In this document: positions 33,893-44,968 of the stretch, in pieces
How positions within the stretch are numbered: position 1 is the first letter of the stretch
How the letters are laid out: each line of letters begins with the position of its first letter
Source of the DNA: Ascarosepion bandense
Lineage: Eukaryota; Mollusca; Cephalopoda; Sepiida; Sepiidae
DNA: 64,000 nucleotides
Assembly: GCA_037127315.1 (NCBI GenBank)
Contig: JBBBDQ010000310.1
Location: 2,179,001 to 2,243,000, forward strand
Direction: 5' to 3'
Notes under the pieces: generated by a model
What the model was told of the DNA's origin: nothing
The model's database searches: none
Seen by the model: the letters and a program-made list of their open reading frames with translations, nothing else
Made by a program: the position numbers and the translations under genes

Positions 33893-34035
33893 ATTTAGTC
33901 ATCCGCAGAGAGATCTGTTTCGCTGTATCGCAGCTTATCAGTAGGGTTAGACTCCGATTGCTTTTAACCCAGTATTGAAACCCGACTAAATTGGCGTCAG
34001 TCCGCGATTCTACCTCTGGGCTATCGGCGCTCGGT
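33893..34035 (-). mobile_element. tRNA-derived SINE
   Basis: On the minus strand the head reads GCGCCGATAGCCCAGAGGTA, with TAGCCCAGAGG resembling a pol III A box. About 40 bases later GGGTTTCAATACTGG resembles a B box, the spacing of a tRNA. The body continues AAGCAATCGGAGTC and GATAAGCTGCGATACAGCG to CTCTGCGGATGAC and matches the copy at 31693-31776. The head is not an intact tRNA gene: no convincing acceptor stem closes. It could be compared with cephalopod SINE families. Confidence 0.68.
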
Positions 34036-34195
34036 AGAAGAAAGCAGACTTTTTAGCGTGTATGTTATCATTATACACGCCCAATAGCCAGAGTACTCTA
34101 ATTCATTACTGAATGAGCGATGCGTACATGCCAGAGTAGCTACTGTTTTTCAAAGCCTACCATTCCTCCAGAGTTCTCAACCAGGGTGTGAGAGC

Positions 34196-34196
<1 letters not shown>

Positions 34197-34251
<55 letters not shown>
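34197..34251. repeat. (TA)n microsatellite
   Basis: About 27 TA units. Confidence 0.97.
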
Positions 34252-34254
<3 letters not shown>

Positions 34255-34433
34255 TGAGGACATCATAATGGTGTCTTCACAAAACTTCAGCATGACTCTG
34301 CTCAGTTAATTGACAAACTTCTTTACATTAATCCTATTAAGACTCTATCTCTATCTCTAAATCGAGTACTTCGCGAAAATTAACCTGCTTGCCAAAATAT
34401 ATTTTATCAGTAAACCTCTGAAAAAACAGCCAT

Positions 34434-34435
<2 letters not shown>

Positions 34436-34490
<55 letters not shown>
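34436..34490. repeat. (TA)n microsatellite
   Basis: About 27 TA units, ending exactly where the TTGTAACAAAGTTGTGG repeat begins. Confidence 0.97.
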
Positions 34491-34493
<3 letters not shown>

Positions 34494-34591
34494 AACAAAG
34501 TTGTGGAACTCGAAACGCGCAAAGCAGCTTCGAAACGTGAAAACTTTTGTGTAGTGATACTATGAATTTATAAACCATTGTAACAACTATC

Positions 34592-34602
<11 letters not shown>
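34491..34602. repeat. Direct repeat A, second copy, between two (TA)n tracts
   Basis: Contains TGTAACAAAGTTGTGGAACT and then the block shared with 33381-33456. It is bounded on both sides by (TA)n. Possibly the 3' end of a Penelope-like or other element that seeds TA tails. Confidence 0.85.

Positions 34603-34648
<46 letters not shown>
34595..34648. repeat. (TA)n microsatellite
   Basis: About 27 TA units. Confidence 0.97.
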
Positions 34649-34651
<3 letters not shown>

Positions 34652-34868
34652 GTGGATACACGAGTTAGAGTATCAATATTTTTTTCAAACACTGTAATTG
34701 ACGTCTACTAAACTGAGCAAATATAATTTAAAAATAATGTGCCTTTTGTCATGGTTCTAACTTGTGCTCTTCTTATAAAATAGGAAAAAAATCTTCAAAT
34801 TAAAGGTTTAGATTGTTTAGTTAAAAAATATTTCACAGCGAAATAAGAATTAATTACCCATTAAAGTA

Positions 34869-36307
34869 GGTACCTCCACTAAATTGCTAAAACAGCATGG
34901 TATGAAGACAAAGGTCCTACACTTAATAAAAGCGAAATTTTTCTGTCAGATTGTTTATGTCATTATTAAGAGGAAATATCAAAGTATGTTTTAACTACTT
35001 TTAGAAATGTTTTAATCCTTTCTAACATGTTTGAAATCTTGGTTTGTTTCGATTTTTGTTTGTGGGTAACCAAATCGTTACGAGAGTTTACAGTAGAAAA
35101 TATAATGTTACATATCTCCGCCCTTTCCGGTGAAATTCACCTTAATTTGGAAATTCTTAAAAAAATCAAATAATAATCAGATGTTAATTAAAATTCCAGG
35201 ACTTATTCACAAATGAATTAAATGTTTTCAAGTCATTATTTTTAAAAACATCTTGGTAAAAATAATTTGTTACATCTCTTACCCACCTCCATATAAATTC
35301 ATGAAATTTTAAGAAATTAAATTTTGCTGAGAAAATTGGTTGTATTAGTTAGACGCATGACTCATTTGAAAATCATCTATTTTTTAAAATATTTTGCCTT
35401 CTTTCCGAAAATTTGCTCCCAATAGTAAAATAAAAATGCAATAAAACTATGACATTATTTAATTTGATAAGCTTTTAATTGCTTTAATAATTAATGCATA
35501 TTAAGGATATTATAGTTAGAATAAAAAAATTCGATTAATAATGAAGTTTTAAAAGAATTGTTTCTATTTTTTAATTATAATAATTTATAAAGTTTCAAAA
35601 ATATTTTCAAAATACTTCAAAGATTTGTTGTCGTTAGTTTATGAACTTATTAAGTGAAGATTATACTTACTAATCAAAAATTTCAAAGTTTAATGCAAAT
35701 CGTCGTGTCTTCGTAAAAAAAAAAATTTTTGTGTATTTGAACTTTTTTTTTGTTAGATAATTTCTATGTGTACATTAAAAGGTCATGTGTTTCACGGTTT
35801 CTTCCCCTTACAGGAATAAATTGTGCAGTTTTATCTGTTCTGGTTGCCATACACTTATCTTATTTCGCATCTGTCTGGCTTTCATCACATGTCAACTATA
35901 AAGGGGAGCGGGTAAAAAGATCAACATACTGTGTTTAAGAAATAGTTTTATTCTAAATTTAATGCTATAAACAAGTAATTCTTGTGTAAATGAGATTAAT
36001 TCAATTTTATGTTTGTTATGTATTATTTTTCCAAGGTTTTTAAAACCAAGAATTAACTTTTGTTTACAAATGTGCCGATCGCTCAAAAATGGTGGAGAAA
36101 TTGAAAAAAAAAATTAAAATCTTAAAATTTTAGATTCCAATCAATATAATTTCTGTTTGAAATATACTAGTTTTTTCTTTTTTTTACTGGAAATAGTAAT
36201 TTTAATCATTACGCTTTCAGTTAAAACTAAAATAAAAGTTTCAAGAAAACACTTTTATTTTTAAAATTCAATTTGAAGGTTAGGTATAAAAAATAAGTGG
36301 AGGTACT
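34869..36307 (+). mobile_element. MITE, GGTACCTCCAC family, full-length member 1
   Basis: Starts GGTACCTCCACTAAATTGCT after TA (34867-34868). It ends AATAAGTGGAGGTACT before TA (36308-36309). The ends are inverted repeats of about 12-15 bp and the flanking TA fits a Tc1/mariner-type duplication. The 1,439-bp interior is AT-rich and non-coding; the 62-64 codon frames are chance. It aligns in order along most of its length with 44969-46128, including the CATTAAAAGGTCA...CTTACAGGA block near 35770. Confidence 0.85.
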
Positions 36308-36309
36308 TA

Positions 36310-37299
36310 CATTGAAACCTAAATGTGGTAACTTTATTTTCGTATCCTAAATGTAATCAATGCAACTTCTGATTAATTAATTTTATTTATAATCCGCCAT
36401 CACTAGAAACGCACATATTTAAGCATACATAGGTTTTTAGAATTAAGTAATCAGTCTATGAGAAATAAATCTTTAAATCCAAATTCAGCATGAAGTGGGA
36501 TGAACCCGTCAGTGTACCTTGCCTGGGACTCTCCATTCCTGCTACAGCTGCAGTACATGTGATGCCTTTATGACACAAACTGTTTACAGTACTCGTGACA
36601 TGATGTGATGTCACTAATCGGTTTACGAAAATGCTTAAAGGCAGGATTCCGAAGATAAATCTTATTACGTCCATGTCTTCCATCTCTTCTTAAGACGTAC
36701 TAAACAATGCTTAATATATACTATTATTATTAGAGGAATGGTTAATAAAAAATTTGTTGAGTAATAAATAGGGTCTCAATTGATCTGACATATTATTTTG
36801 GTTTACTTTTGTTGTAGTTCCTTAAATTTCTTACAAGTTCAGAGCTTGAGAAGAAATCTAAGGAAGTAAAACTTTGTTGAGAAAAAAAGAGATGAAACTA
36901 ATTATAAATGAATGCAGTAATTTTGTTGAAAATGAATCGAAGCAAAAAGATAAGAAGATAGATTTCCTGGGAATTGTGCAAATAAATTGATTTCAACAAA
37001 ATGACAGCGTAACCAAGAAATATAACGTGAACATAACGAGTAAAATACTCGGCGACTTGAAAGATCGAGACAGAGCGTCTCAGCTGGTCATTGTTAACAA
37101 AGAACAATGTCATAATATTTTCAATGTGCTTCTCCCAGTAGTCGACACCGCTTGCATCCGTATCGGCATCTTCTCTCCCTGTTCCACCCGCCACCCTGGT
37201 GGCGGTGTCGAAGATGGCTACTTCTGAAGAGTCGTGAGTAGGAGTCACATATAAGTGTGGGTGGTGGTCGTGGAGGAGTGAGTCAAGCCCTCCTCACAG
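36310..37299. other. No firm gene; minus-strand 116-codon frame
   Basis: The minus frame at 36898-37248 abuts the LINE remnant beyond and has unusually even base composition at 37050-37250. It could be that LINE's tail. No motif is recognised. Confidence 0.4.
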
Positions 37300-37640
37300 C
37301 ACATGGCAGATCTTCATGTTGACGGTTAGACTCGAAATTTTCGTTCTCTCCCCCACCACACTTGGATGGTCCTACTTTAGAAAGGCCGATTTTCAGCAAT
37401 GATTTCTCAGACCCCAGGGTTGATGTTAGTCTGTATCAGGGATATCTTCAAGTGATCCTTGAAACGTCGTTTTGGGCCTCCGCACTAACGATCTCTCCAA
37501 ACAGGATGATAAGTAGCAGTCGAGTGGGACACATTCTGGACACGTGACCCGCTCAGAGAACGTGATGTTGAAGGATATTCTAATAGATCCCAGATGAAGA
37601 TGATGCATATTCTGGTAAAATATACTAAGCAATGTGATTC
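37300..37640 (-). pseudogene. LINE C-terminal fragment (AGHV/GGPKRRFKD type)
   Basis: On the minus strand one frame reads AGHVSRMCPTRLLLIILFGE (about 37490-37550). After a frameshift CGGPKRRFKDHLKISL follows, then INPGV, a stop, and EIIAENRPF. This is the familiar WAGHVxRM...RLP...LFGEL...GGQxKRFKDxLKxSL...W...A.DR..W end of an invertebrate LINE lineage different from the other LINEs in this window. It is truncated and frame-broken. Confidence 0.72.
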
Positions 37641-38439
37641 TAGCTCGCTAGAAACGGCTTGTTATATTAGGTTGTTATTGATTGTTTTACACCAACGTCC
37701 AACATATATTGTCAGTGACTCTGATAAATGTATTTGCGCTCATCATTTAAACTGATAACGGGCTCATCAATATATGTACTGAACAAATAGTATTAGTAAA
37801 CAATGGGATAGAAATATTCGAAAATACATTAATTGTGTTTTCCTATCTAGCAGAGCATTAACGCAGTTTTATGCAAGCTTATAATACCACAGACTATCAT
37901 ATATCTATCTTTACTTTGGTAGAATGCCTTCAGACACTGAAAAGTAAAAAGTTGCCTAATTAGTATTTAAATATTTGATCAGGACTGTCATATAATGTTT
38001 CAATTTTTTCTCTGTTGTTAAAAAGTGCACATGATGTAAGAAGAACTCTTAGCCATTTTTAGCAAATCTTGTTCGTTCCATTAACCTATTTGTTGATGTG
38101 TTGTACTGTTCAGCACGTACAAGCACACACATGAGAGAGAGTTATCTTCATAAATGCGCGAATCAAGTTTGTTTATTGATATATTTACCAAGATGTATGG
38201 ATGCTAATAATCCCACCGGGCATTTGTCGAGATTCCAATATGATACAGACATTGTTGTAAGGTAATTTCTATTGGGACACTTCGAAAAATATATTTTGTT
38301 GGCATTAAGAGTTGTAGGAAAATATTTCTCTATCTTTATCGATTTTTCATCGTTTTGTCTTTCTCGACCTGTTATTTATAGCCTCCCTTATTTTCTAAAT
38401 CTCTCAGTTTCGCTCTTTTTTTTTTGCTTGATACTTTTT
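37641..38439. other. No recognisable gene
   Basis: AT-rich, nothing recognised. Confidence 0.4.
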
Positions 38440-38485
38440 TAATGTCATGTCCCTTCAGAACGTAGACGACCATGACTAAACACAT
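38440..38485 (-). pseudogene. LINE terminal fragment (YVLKG family)
   Basis: The minus strand reads VVYVLKGHD, with CGTCTACGTTCTGAAGGG matching the termini at 4664-4682 and 29998-30018. Only about 15 codons remain. (GAA)n precedes it on the minus strand, so the surroundings have been rearranged. Confidence 0.5.
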
Positions 38486-38486
38486 G

Positions 38487-38525
38487 TTTCTTCTTCTTCT
38501 TCTTCTTCTTCTTCTTCTTCTTCTT

Positions 38526-38573
<48 letters not shown>
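38487..38573. repeat. (TTC)n then (ATT)n microsatellites
   Basis: About 13 TTC units then about 15 ATT units. Confidence 0.96.
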
Positions 38574-39329
38574 TGTGAATTACCACAACTTCTTGAAAGA
38601 TAGTGAAGTGGTTTTCCATTGTCTCGCAGAGCTCTCGACTATTTTATTTACAATCGACACAATATTCAACAACGGAAAAAGTGCGCGGGCATGGAAACAC
38701 ACACACACACACATGTGTGTGTACGCAAACATATGTGCATATGTTATGCACATATCTATTTTCCGGAGCCAATAATTTTATTATTTTCAGCCATCTGAGC
38801 CTATCATTTTTTAAATTCTGGGCTAGAGTGAATGCCAAACATGTTTGCTGTACAGAAAGCATTAGATTCTTCAAAGTTCGACTGACATCCGTGTTAATGC
38901 CATAGAAGGAACCATATCTTACCAATCCTGTTGTGTACGGGACAACATAGCGATCAGTAGGCTAGTGTCAGCCAAACAGGGCAAAAGCTGCTAATCTTAA
39001 ACTATTCATTAATTTAATAACATTAAAAAAGCATGACTATCAAGCACCGATTCTTATATTAACCAGATCTCCTCTTTAAGCATTGATTACTAATCGATTT
39101 TAGAGTAGAAATACGCACATATAAAATGTCATACGTTTATATTGAGAACCGTAATCCAAGAAAACCACAAGAGAAATCTTATTTTAATAGAATGGAAAAT
39201 GTTTTCTAATTCGAGATAAGATTAGAATTTGGAAACTATGTATGTCAATCTGTTAAATGCGACACAGAGTGATTTGTTCATTTCAACGTCTCCAAAACGA
39301 AACTCCTCTCTTTTTAAAATAAATTGATT
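38574..39329. other. No recognisable gene
   Basis: Frames of 66-100 codons at 38575-38925 run through an AC repeat on both strands. No family recognised. Confidence 0.4.
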
Positions 39330-40015
39330 TCCATCAGCAAAGCCGATGATAACCTCTAGGATAATCATTGCGCCTAATAAGGCTAACGTTTAACGCTGAC
39401 ATGAAGCGGAAAAATATATTAATTCAATTACTAGGTCTTTAGTTAAGAAAGTTGGTTCACTGTGTTGTATTAGGCAATTATTCTTGCCAAAATCTATCTT
39501 TCATAGTCTGCTATACTTACTTGCTTTGAATATTGTTGCTATATGTTTTCAATATTATTGATCCTGATCTGGCATCTCGGCTTCAGTCATTTACCCACTG
39601 TCGTTAGATAGCTTGTCTGTAACTTTTTATGCAAATAATTTCATGGTAATTGTTCTAATGAACTTTCCTCTATGGTACCTAGACTTTATGAATGTAAGCG
39701 CAATATTAGATTGGCAGCAAGGCCTCATCATTTTAAAGTTGAAATGGCTAGATGTAACCGGACGTTTTATGCTAACAGTTTATTTTATTTCACTTCTCGC
39801 TTGTGGAACTCTTTTTCAGACTCTTGCTTTCCTCTTCCCAGACAACTTTGATCTTCAAAAGATTAAATTCAATGTCAATCATAATTTTCTGGCCCCTTAA
39901 ATCTTCTTTTGTTGTCCTCTCACTTTAATAGTTTTTTTTAATCTGTAATATTTAGTAACTACTAGCGTGTAAGTGTCTTTACTATCTTGCTTCAGGTGAA
40001 ATGATTAAAAAAGTA
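39330..40015 (+). pseudogene. CR1/Jockey-like LINE, C-terminal fragment with 3' end
   Basis: The frame at 39613-39900 ends in FFRLLLSSQTTLIFKRLN or, in the adjacent frame, LWNSFS...DNFDLQKIKFNVNH. This corresponds to LWNSLPYSCFPDGYNLQKFKCKV of the 41.5 kb copy. Upstream, IDPDLASRLQSF (about 39558) and FNADMK (about 39395) fit the same protein. AGGTGAAATGATTAAA at about 39994-40009 is the 3' signature in sense orientation. Many stops are present. Confidence 0.75.
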
Positions 40016-40497
40016 AAAGAAATGCAACATGCATATATCCATCCAAAATATCATTATATATATATATAGCGAGTCCAGTTACAGGTTAAGTAGCAGGACA
40101 GACTGGGTTCTATAGCCTTTGATGGTAACCAGTCTACTCAAGAAAGTAATGGCAACCTACTATTGGAAAGTTTTCTGCTCAGTCAGTCATGTCTATTTTG
40201 AGACATGATCGCCCAAGCGTGTATCAAGACGCAAAAGTTTTTCGTACAGCACAATAAATTTCATTTAAAAGAATATAATTCATTTTTAAAATACTGAAAA
40301 ATAAATTATATAAAAATTTGAAGAACATCCTAGGCGTCAGATAAATATGCATAATCCGTTTCAGAAAGCCATTCAAAATTGTCAAGGAGAACATTTTCGG
40401 CATGCCAGAATATTACTTATTTATGTAATTCATAAGACATAATATTTATATCATGTTATTTTGAATATAATATCTTATACATACATGCATAAAAATA

Positions 40498-40572
<75 letters not shown>

Positions 40573-41282
40573 GTATGTAGAAAGGTTTGTTCATCAATGT
40601 ATCATGTTCTCAAGGTTTGTTTGTTTCTGGAAGAGTTTTCTATGTTTATATGTTGTATTTGCAAGACAGTAAATCATGTTAACGTGAAATTATTTTAATA
40701 TGTTTGCTTCCATTTTCAAAATTATACATGAGGAATGCTGAAAAATGTTTTCGGTTCAATCCAGTATCCAAAATTAATATTTCAATAACCAAGAATAATA
40801 ATTTGAGATTTGGTTGAGCTGAAAAAAATCAGCCCTTTCTCGTTTTTTCAAATATATGAAAACAAGGATTTTGAAGTCACTATGAACTGATAATATCAAG
40901 TCATTTGTACATTTTTCTTAATACATTTATGAATGTAATTTGTTTCTTATAATGAATGTTTCTATTTTATGAGGCACGCGTTCAGATATTTCCACACTTT
41001 TTATTCTCATGTTTTTATCACAGACACACACATGCATATTTTACTGATCACATGTTTTAACAAAAATAAAAGTAAAAATTATATCATCCAAAAATACTGT
41101 AGAAACGTCCGGATTTGTTTATCTTGATATGGTAAATATAGCATGAAAATTTCCCCTCAATAGATTTTACTAGAAACATTTACAACAAAAATTTGGTGGT
41201 GTGTGATTTTATTATGCAACACGAAATAGCAATTATATTGTAAATAAATATATATAATGATACATATGTAAAAAATAAGCAC
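40016..41282. other. No gene; (TA)n(GT)n at 40503-40563
   Basis: A TA tract passes into GT at 40527. The remaining sequence, including a less AT-rich patch at 40070-40250, is not recognised. Confidence 0.5.
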
Positions 41283-41292
41283 ACACATACAT

Positions 41293-41355
<63 letters not shown>
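41283..41355. repeat. (AC)n(TA)n microsatellite at LINE 3' end
   Basis: The TA tract ends directly at the LINE's terminal TTTAATCATTTCACCCC. Confidence 0.96.
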
Positions 41356-41359
<4 letters not shown>

Positions 41360-41548
41360 ATCATTTCACCCCGAACAAGGCGGAAACGCCACTGATGTGC
41401 AGGGGGTTACATAAATGTAAAAAGATTAATTAGAAAAGAGTGAGGAGTACAAACTAGTTAGAAAGGAACAATAGAAAGCTGAGAAAGCAGGTGCGATGAC
41501 AGATACATGGGCGGAGAGAAAGGGAAGGTTATACGGTGGGGGAGAGAG

Positions 41549-42049
41549 CTAGAGTCCAGTGGTTAGTAGATGAGTATTGACTTTGCATTTAAATTTCTGG
41601 AGGTTGTAGCCGTCAGGAAAGCAAGAATACGGGAGCGAGTTCCACAGGCGGGAAGTGCGAGAGAAGAAGCTGAAGGAGTAGAATTGTCGTCTGCATTTGG
41701 CTAACCTGACTGTGAATGGGTGGGGCCCAGTTGTCAGTCTGGTTGCACGAGTAAACACTTGTTGAGGAGGCATCAGTGACTTAAGTTCGTCTGAGCAGAA
41801 GCCATGAAAGTATTTATAGAAGAGACAGAGGGAGGCCACATTTCGACGATGGGGAACTGGCTGCAGTCGAGCCGCCAGATCAGTACCTATCACATTACAG
41901 ACTCTCCTTTGGAGCCTGTCAAGAACACTGAGGAGAACGGCAGGGGAACCTGACCATAAATGGCAGCAGTACTCCATGCATGGTTGACTTGTATATATGC
42001 AGGATGGATTCAGGTGGAAGAAACATCCTGGATCGACATAGTGACCCAA
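41549..42049 (-). CDS. LINE C-terminal domain, partial
   Basis: A 166-codon frame continuing the same LINE after a frame break at about 42050-42100. It holds PCMEYCCHLWSGSPAVLLSV, LDRLQRRVCNVIG, HRRNVASLCLFYKYFHGFCS, FTRATRL, LWNSLPYSCFPDGYNLQKFK and a stop. No catalytic motif is known in this part. It is the segment used here to identify the other seven copies. Confidence 0.85.
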   Translation of the reverse strand: MGHYVDPGCFFHLNPSCIYTSQPCMEYCCHLWSGSPAVLLSVLDRLQRRVCNVIGTDLAARLQPVPHRRNVASLCLFYKYFHGFCSDELKSLMPPQQVFTRATRLTTGPHPFTVRLAKCRRQFYSFSFFSRTSRLWNSLPYSCFPDGYNLQKFKCKVNTHLLTTGL

Positions 42050-42096
42050 CCTTCTTAGCAGTAGATTTTGCTATGGATTCAATATAGTGGTTTCAT

Positions 42097-43017
42097 TTAA
42101 GGTCTGAGGAGGTGTAGTGTATTACTCTCCGGGAGAATCGCTTGGTCCATGCTTATGGGAGGCAGGAGAGGTTGCCTGTAATGGTTGACAGACAACAGCT
42201 TGGTCTTAGATGAATTGAAGTTGACAAGCCACTTCTTGCCCTGGTTCACCACAGAGTGTAGATCCCGTTCAAGGTCAGCAGCGAGATTATGTCTGTCCGC
42301 CTCCACAGGTTTCTTACTGGAGCGGGAGTATATTGTAGTGTCATCTGCGTAGATGCTTACTTGGGACTTGATCTCATCTGCGAGGTCGTTGATGAAAATA
42401 AGGAAGAGCGTCGGGCCCAGGATAGAGCCCTGTGGGACACCAGCATTCGTGCTGTAGGACGCAGAGGCACGCCCATTCAAAACGACCTTCATTTTGCGGT
42501 TATTTAAGAAAGATTGGATTAGGTCAAGCAGGCGACCGGTAATACCATAACCGCGTAGTTTGCATAGGGGGCCAGAGTGCCAAACCCTGTCGAGAGCCTT
42601 GGAGATGTCCAGAGCAACTGCGCGAGCCTCGTCAGACTCATCAAGGGCCTGTAGCATGTACTCCGTTACGGTTGTTAGCAGGTCGGCCGTGGACCTGGCA
42701 AAGCGGAATCTATATTGTCTGTCGGAGAACAGTTTGTGATCGGTGAGATGATGAACTATTTCAGCATTGATTATAGCCTCGAATACTTTCCTGAATATCG
42801 GTAGAAGACTGATAGGGCGATAGTTGGATGGGTCCGAGGGTTCACCACAATTCTTAAATACAGGAACGACTGAAGAGAACTTCCAGCATGCAGGAAAGCA
42901 GGAAGCAGAAAGGCACTTTTGTTGATTGCACATTATAATTGGGTCAGTTGGGCACCGTCTGTGAGGAAGAAGTGCACCAAGACGTAATTCCCTTCGCCAG
43001 AAATTTGAAAACGACAT
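42097..43017 (-). CDS. Non-LTR reverse transcriptase, partial
   Basis: A 306-codon frame. NYRPISLLP lies at residues 65-73 and the finger-region ARSTADLLTTVTEY at about 107-120. Motif A, ALDISKALDRVWH, is at about 135-147 with its catalytic aspartate at 137. Motif B, AGVPQGSILGPTLFLIFIND, is at 192-211. Motif C, YADD, is at 223-226. All three catalytic aspartates are present. KKWLVNFNSSKTKLLSV follows in the palm/thumb. These are the order and spacing of CR1/Jockey-type LINE reverse transcriptases that copy RNA at a nicked target. The first ATG is not the original start, because the endonuclease domain is lacking. The frame ends early, and the C-terminal domain continues in another frame at 41549-42049. 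Confidence 0.88.
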   Translation of the reverse strand: MSFSNFWRRELRLGALLPHRRCPTDPIIMCNQQKCLSASCFPACWKFSSVVPVFKNCGEPSDPSNYRPISLLPIFRKVFEAIINAEIVHHLTDHKLFSDRQYRFRFARSTADLLTTVTEYMLQALDESDEARAVALDISKALDRVWHSGPLCKLRGYGITGRLLDLIQSFLNNRKMKVVLNGRASASYSTNAGVPQGSILGPTLFLIFINDLADEIKSQVSIYADDTTIYSRSSKKPVEADRHNLAADLERDLHSVVNQGKKWLVNFNSSKTKLLSVNHYRQPLLPPISMDQAILPESNTLHLLRP

Positions 43018-43020
43018 GCG

Positions 43021-44106
43021 GTACTTTATGGCATTTGCACCAGAAGCTTCAATACGAACATTTCAGAGTGCTTAGGTGTCAATCTGAGGAAATGAAAGTT
43101 AGAAAAAAACTCTTGAAATATAAAATCTAAACGGTTTGCCCAATCCAAAAAAAGGCAAAAGGCAAAGTTTTTTCTGATAATTTCTGCTTTTGTTCCATCC
43201 AATAATAGAGTAAAAATGAAACAAAGTGAAAATCTGGTAAAAGTCTCTTAACATGTGAAGAGAAAAGAAATATTGTACAACATGAGTATGACAGTTGTTT
43301 CCAACATTACTAGCACCAGAAAAAAAAGATAAAACAGTAAGATTTGGAAAAATCGAAAATATTCTAATGATTTTATTGCTAAAATCTGCTAGAATAAGCA
43401 GATCTGTATTACTGAGAAGACATACTGTCTTATTAGTTCTAATAAAACCGACCAGTTGCTTAGTAGGCACAAATAATAACAAAAAAAAATGGGATGAAAA
43501 TAACAATGAGAAGAAGAAGAAGAGTGAATAATAAAGTGTTTTGTTTGGGTTGTGGTTAAAACAGTTGAGTTTTTCTCATCAGTGATAAAAGTAAATATTC
43601 AAGTTCAGGTAGAAATCACAATTTTGAAATTCAGCCTTTCGTTTGGAAAACTTGTAGCATATTAATTTCTAAGCTTTTTGTTTTCTTATTTGTTTGTTTG
43701 ATTTTACCGTACAAAAAGAAATGTCAATAAAAAAGATTCTTGTGCGTAACTTGGAGGCGCCGTTCTCAAATGAGAAAAGGAAAGCTGAATAATGGTGACA
43801 TAAGCCCAAACAAGTGAACCATTGAAGATACAAAAGTATAGGATTGGTAACATGCGCAAAAAGTATCAGCAAATACGGGTGGATATAAAACAGAAAAAAT
43901 CATTGATGGTCTAATGTTGGTGACAATTGAAATTCTGCATATAACAAAGTGTCAATTATGTGCAATACTTAACAGGCGCAGCACTGGGCCATGAAAGGCC
44001 TAAGTCACAAGTCACTAAATCGGACACACAGAGAGTTAAAGATTATAATGGATTTTATATATTTATAAACATATAAACTTATCTATTCACACACACCAGA
44101 CACACA

Positions 44107-44149
<43 letters not shown>

Positions 44150-44968
44150 ACACACACACACATATACACACAGTGTTAGCGTGTATTTGAGAGGGAGTCT
44201 TTATAAAATGTGTTGTTAATATGATCTTTGCTTTAGAATTATTTTCCAAACTGACATAAAAAGTACATCTACAAAAGTATTCCCCTGCGAATACTGCTTT
44301 ATTATAATATTGTCGTTGTTAAATTCATACAAATTTAAGTAACATGATGGATATATTAATATATATTGATATGATTTTGAGAGTAAAACTACGTAAGCAT
44401 TTAAACACATAATTTACGAGTATTTTGAGACTAATAGGCAAACTCGTCATCATCAAAAACCCAATATCGTGCACATTACCCACTACAAGATAGATTTTTA
44501 ACCGACTATAGAGACTAAAAGAGAGAGACATTTAAACAAACTCGGAAAGCATAGATAGATAGATATGAACTGATTGATATGATAAATATGACCATACATG
44601 CACACTTAAACCGCACGTTCATACACATGCGTGTATTTACCGGCAATATTGTGTCCATTGTAATTGTTGGCATGTGAATGAAGTTAGGAAAACTTTCACT
44701 GATCTTAGCGTAATCAAATAACCTCATTCATTTCCTATTCAGCTGAATTTTCTGAAAGGAAATTAAATTAAATTCGAAACCTTATTTCTACATATTTAAA
44801 TCGAAAGAATTCAACCATTTCTTTTACGAAATAAGAACTTAATATTTTTTCAGTAAAATAAATCGCAGAATTGTATAAATACTGTACAGAAAATGTGCGT
44901 ATTTGGTTCGTATAGGTTTCTGTGGAAAGTAAATTTTTGCTTTGGAGCTTTGTTTTAGATTTCTATTA
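43021..44968. other. No recognisable gene; (AC)n at 44101-44162
   Basis: A 135-codon minus frame at 43099-43506 is hydrophobic and unrecognised. Other frames are short. An AC tract of about 30 units lies at 44101-44162. Confidence 0.45.

Larger units (their letters stand above)
41356..43020 (-). mobile_element. CR1/Jockey-like LINE, best-preserved copy (5'-truncated)
   Basis: This is a 1.67-kb insertion on the minus strand. The 3' end is at 41356 (AATCATTTCACCCCGAACAA on the plus strand). Reverse transcriptase and C-terminal frames lie within. The sequence departs from the family near 43000, so the N-terminal endonuclease and the 5' region are absent. It shares collinear sequence with the copy at 16405-18320 but is less damaged. 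Confidence 0.88.

Noticed and set aside
33960..34033. Possible tRNA gene on the minus strand
   Set aside because: A- and B-box-like motifs are present, but the acceptor stem does not close and the sequence continues into a repeated SINE body.
43099..43506. 135-codon minus-strand hydrophobic frame
   Set aside because: No recognised family, in AT-rich DNA between LINE and unannotated sequence. Likely chance.
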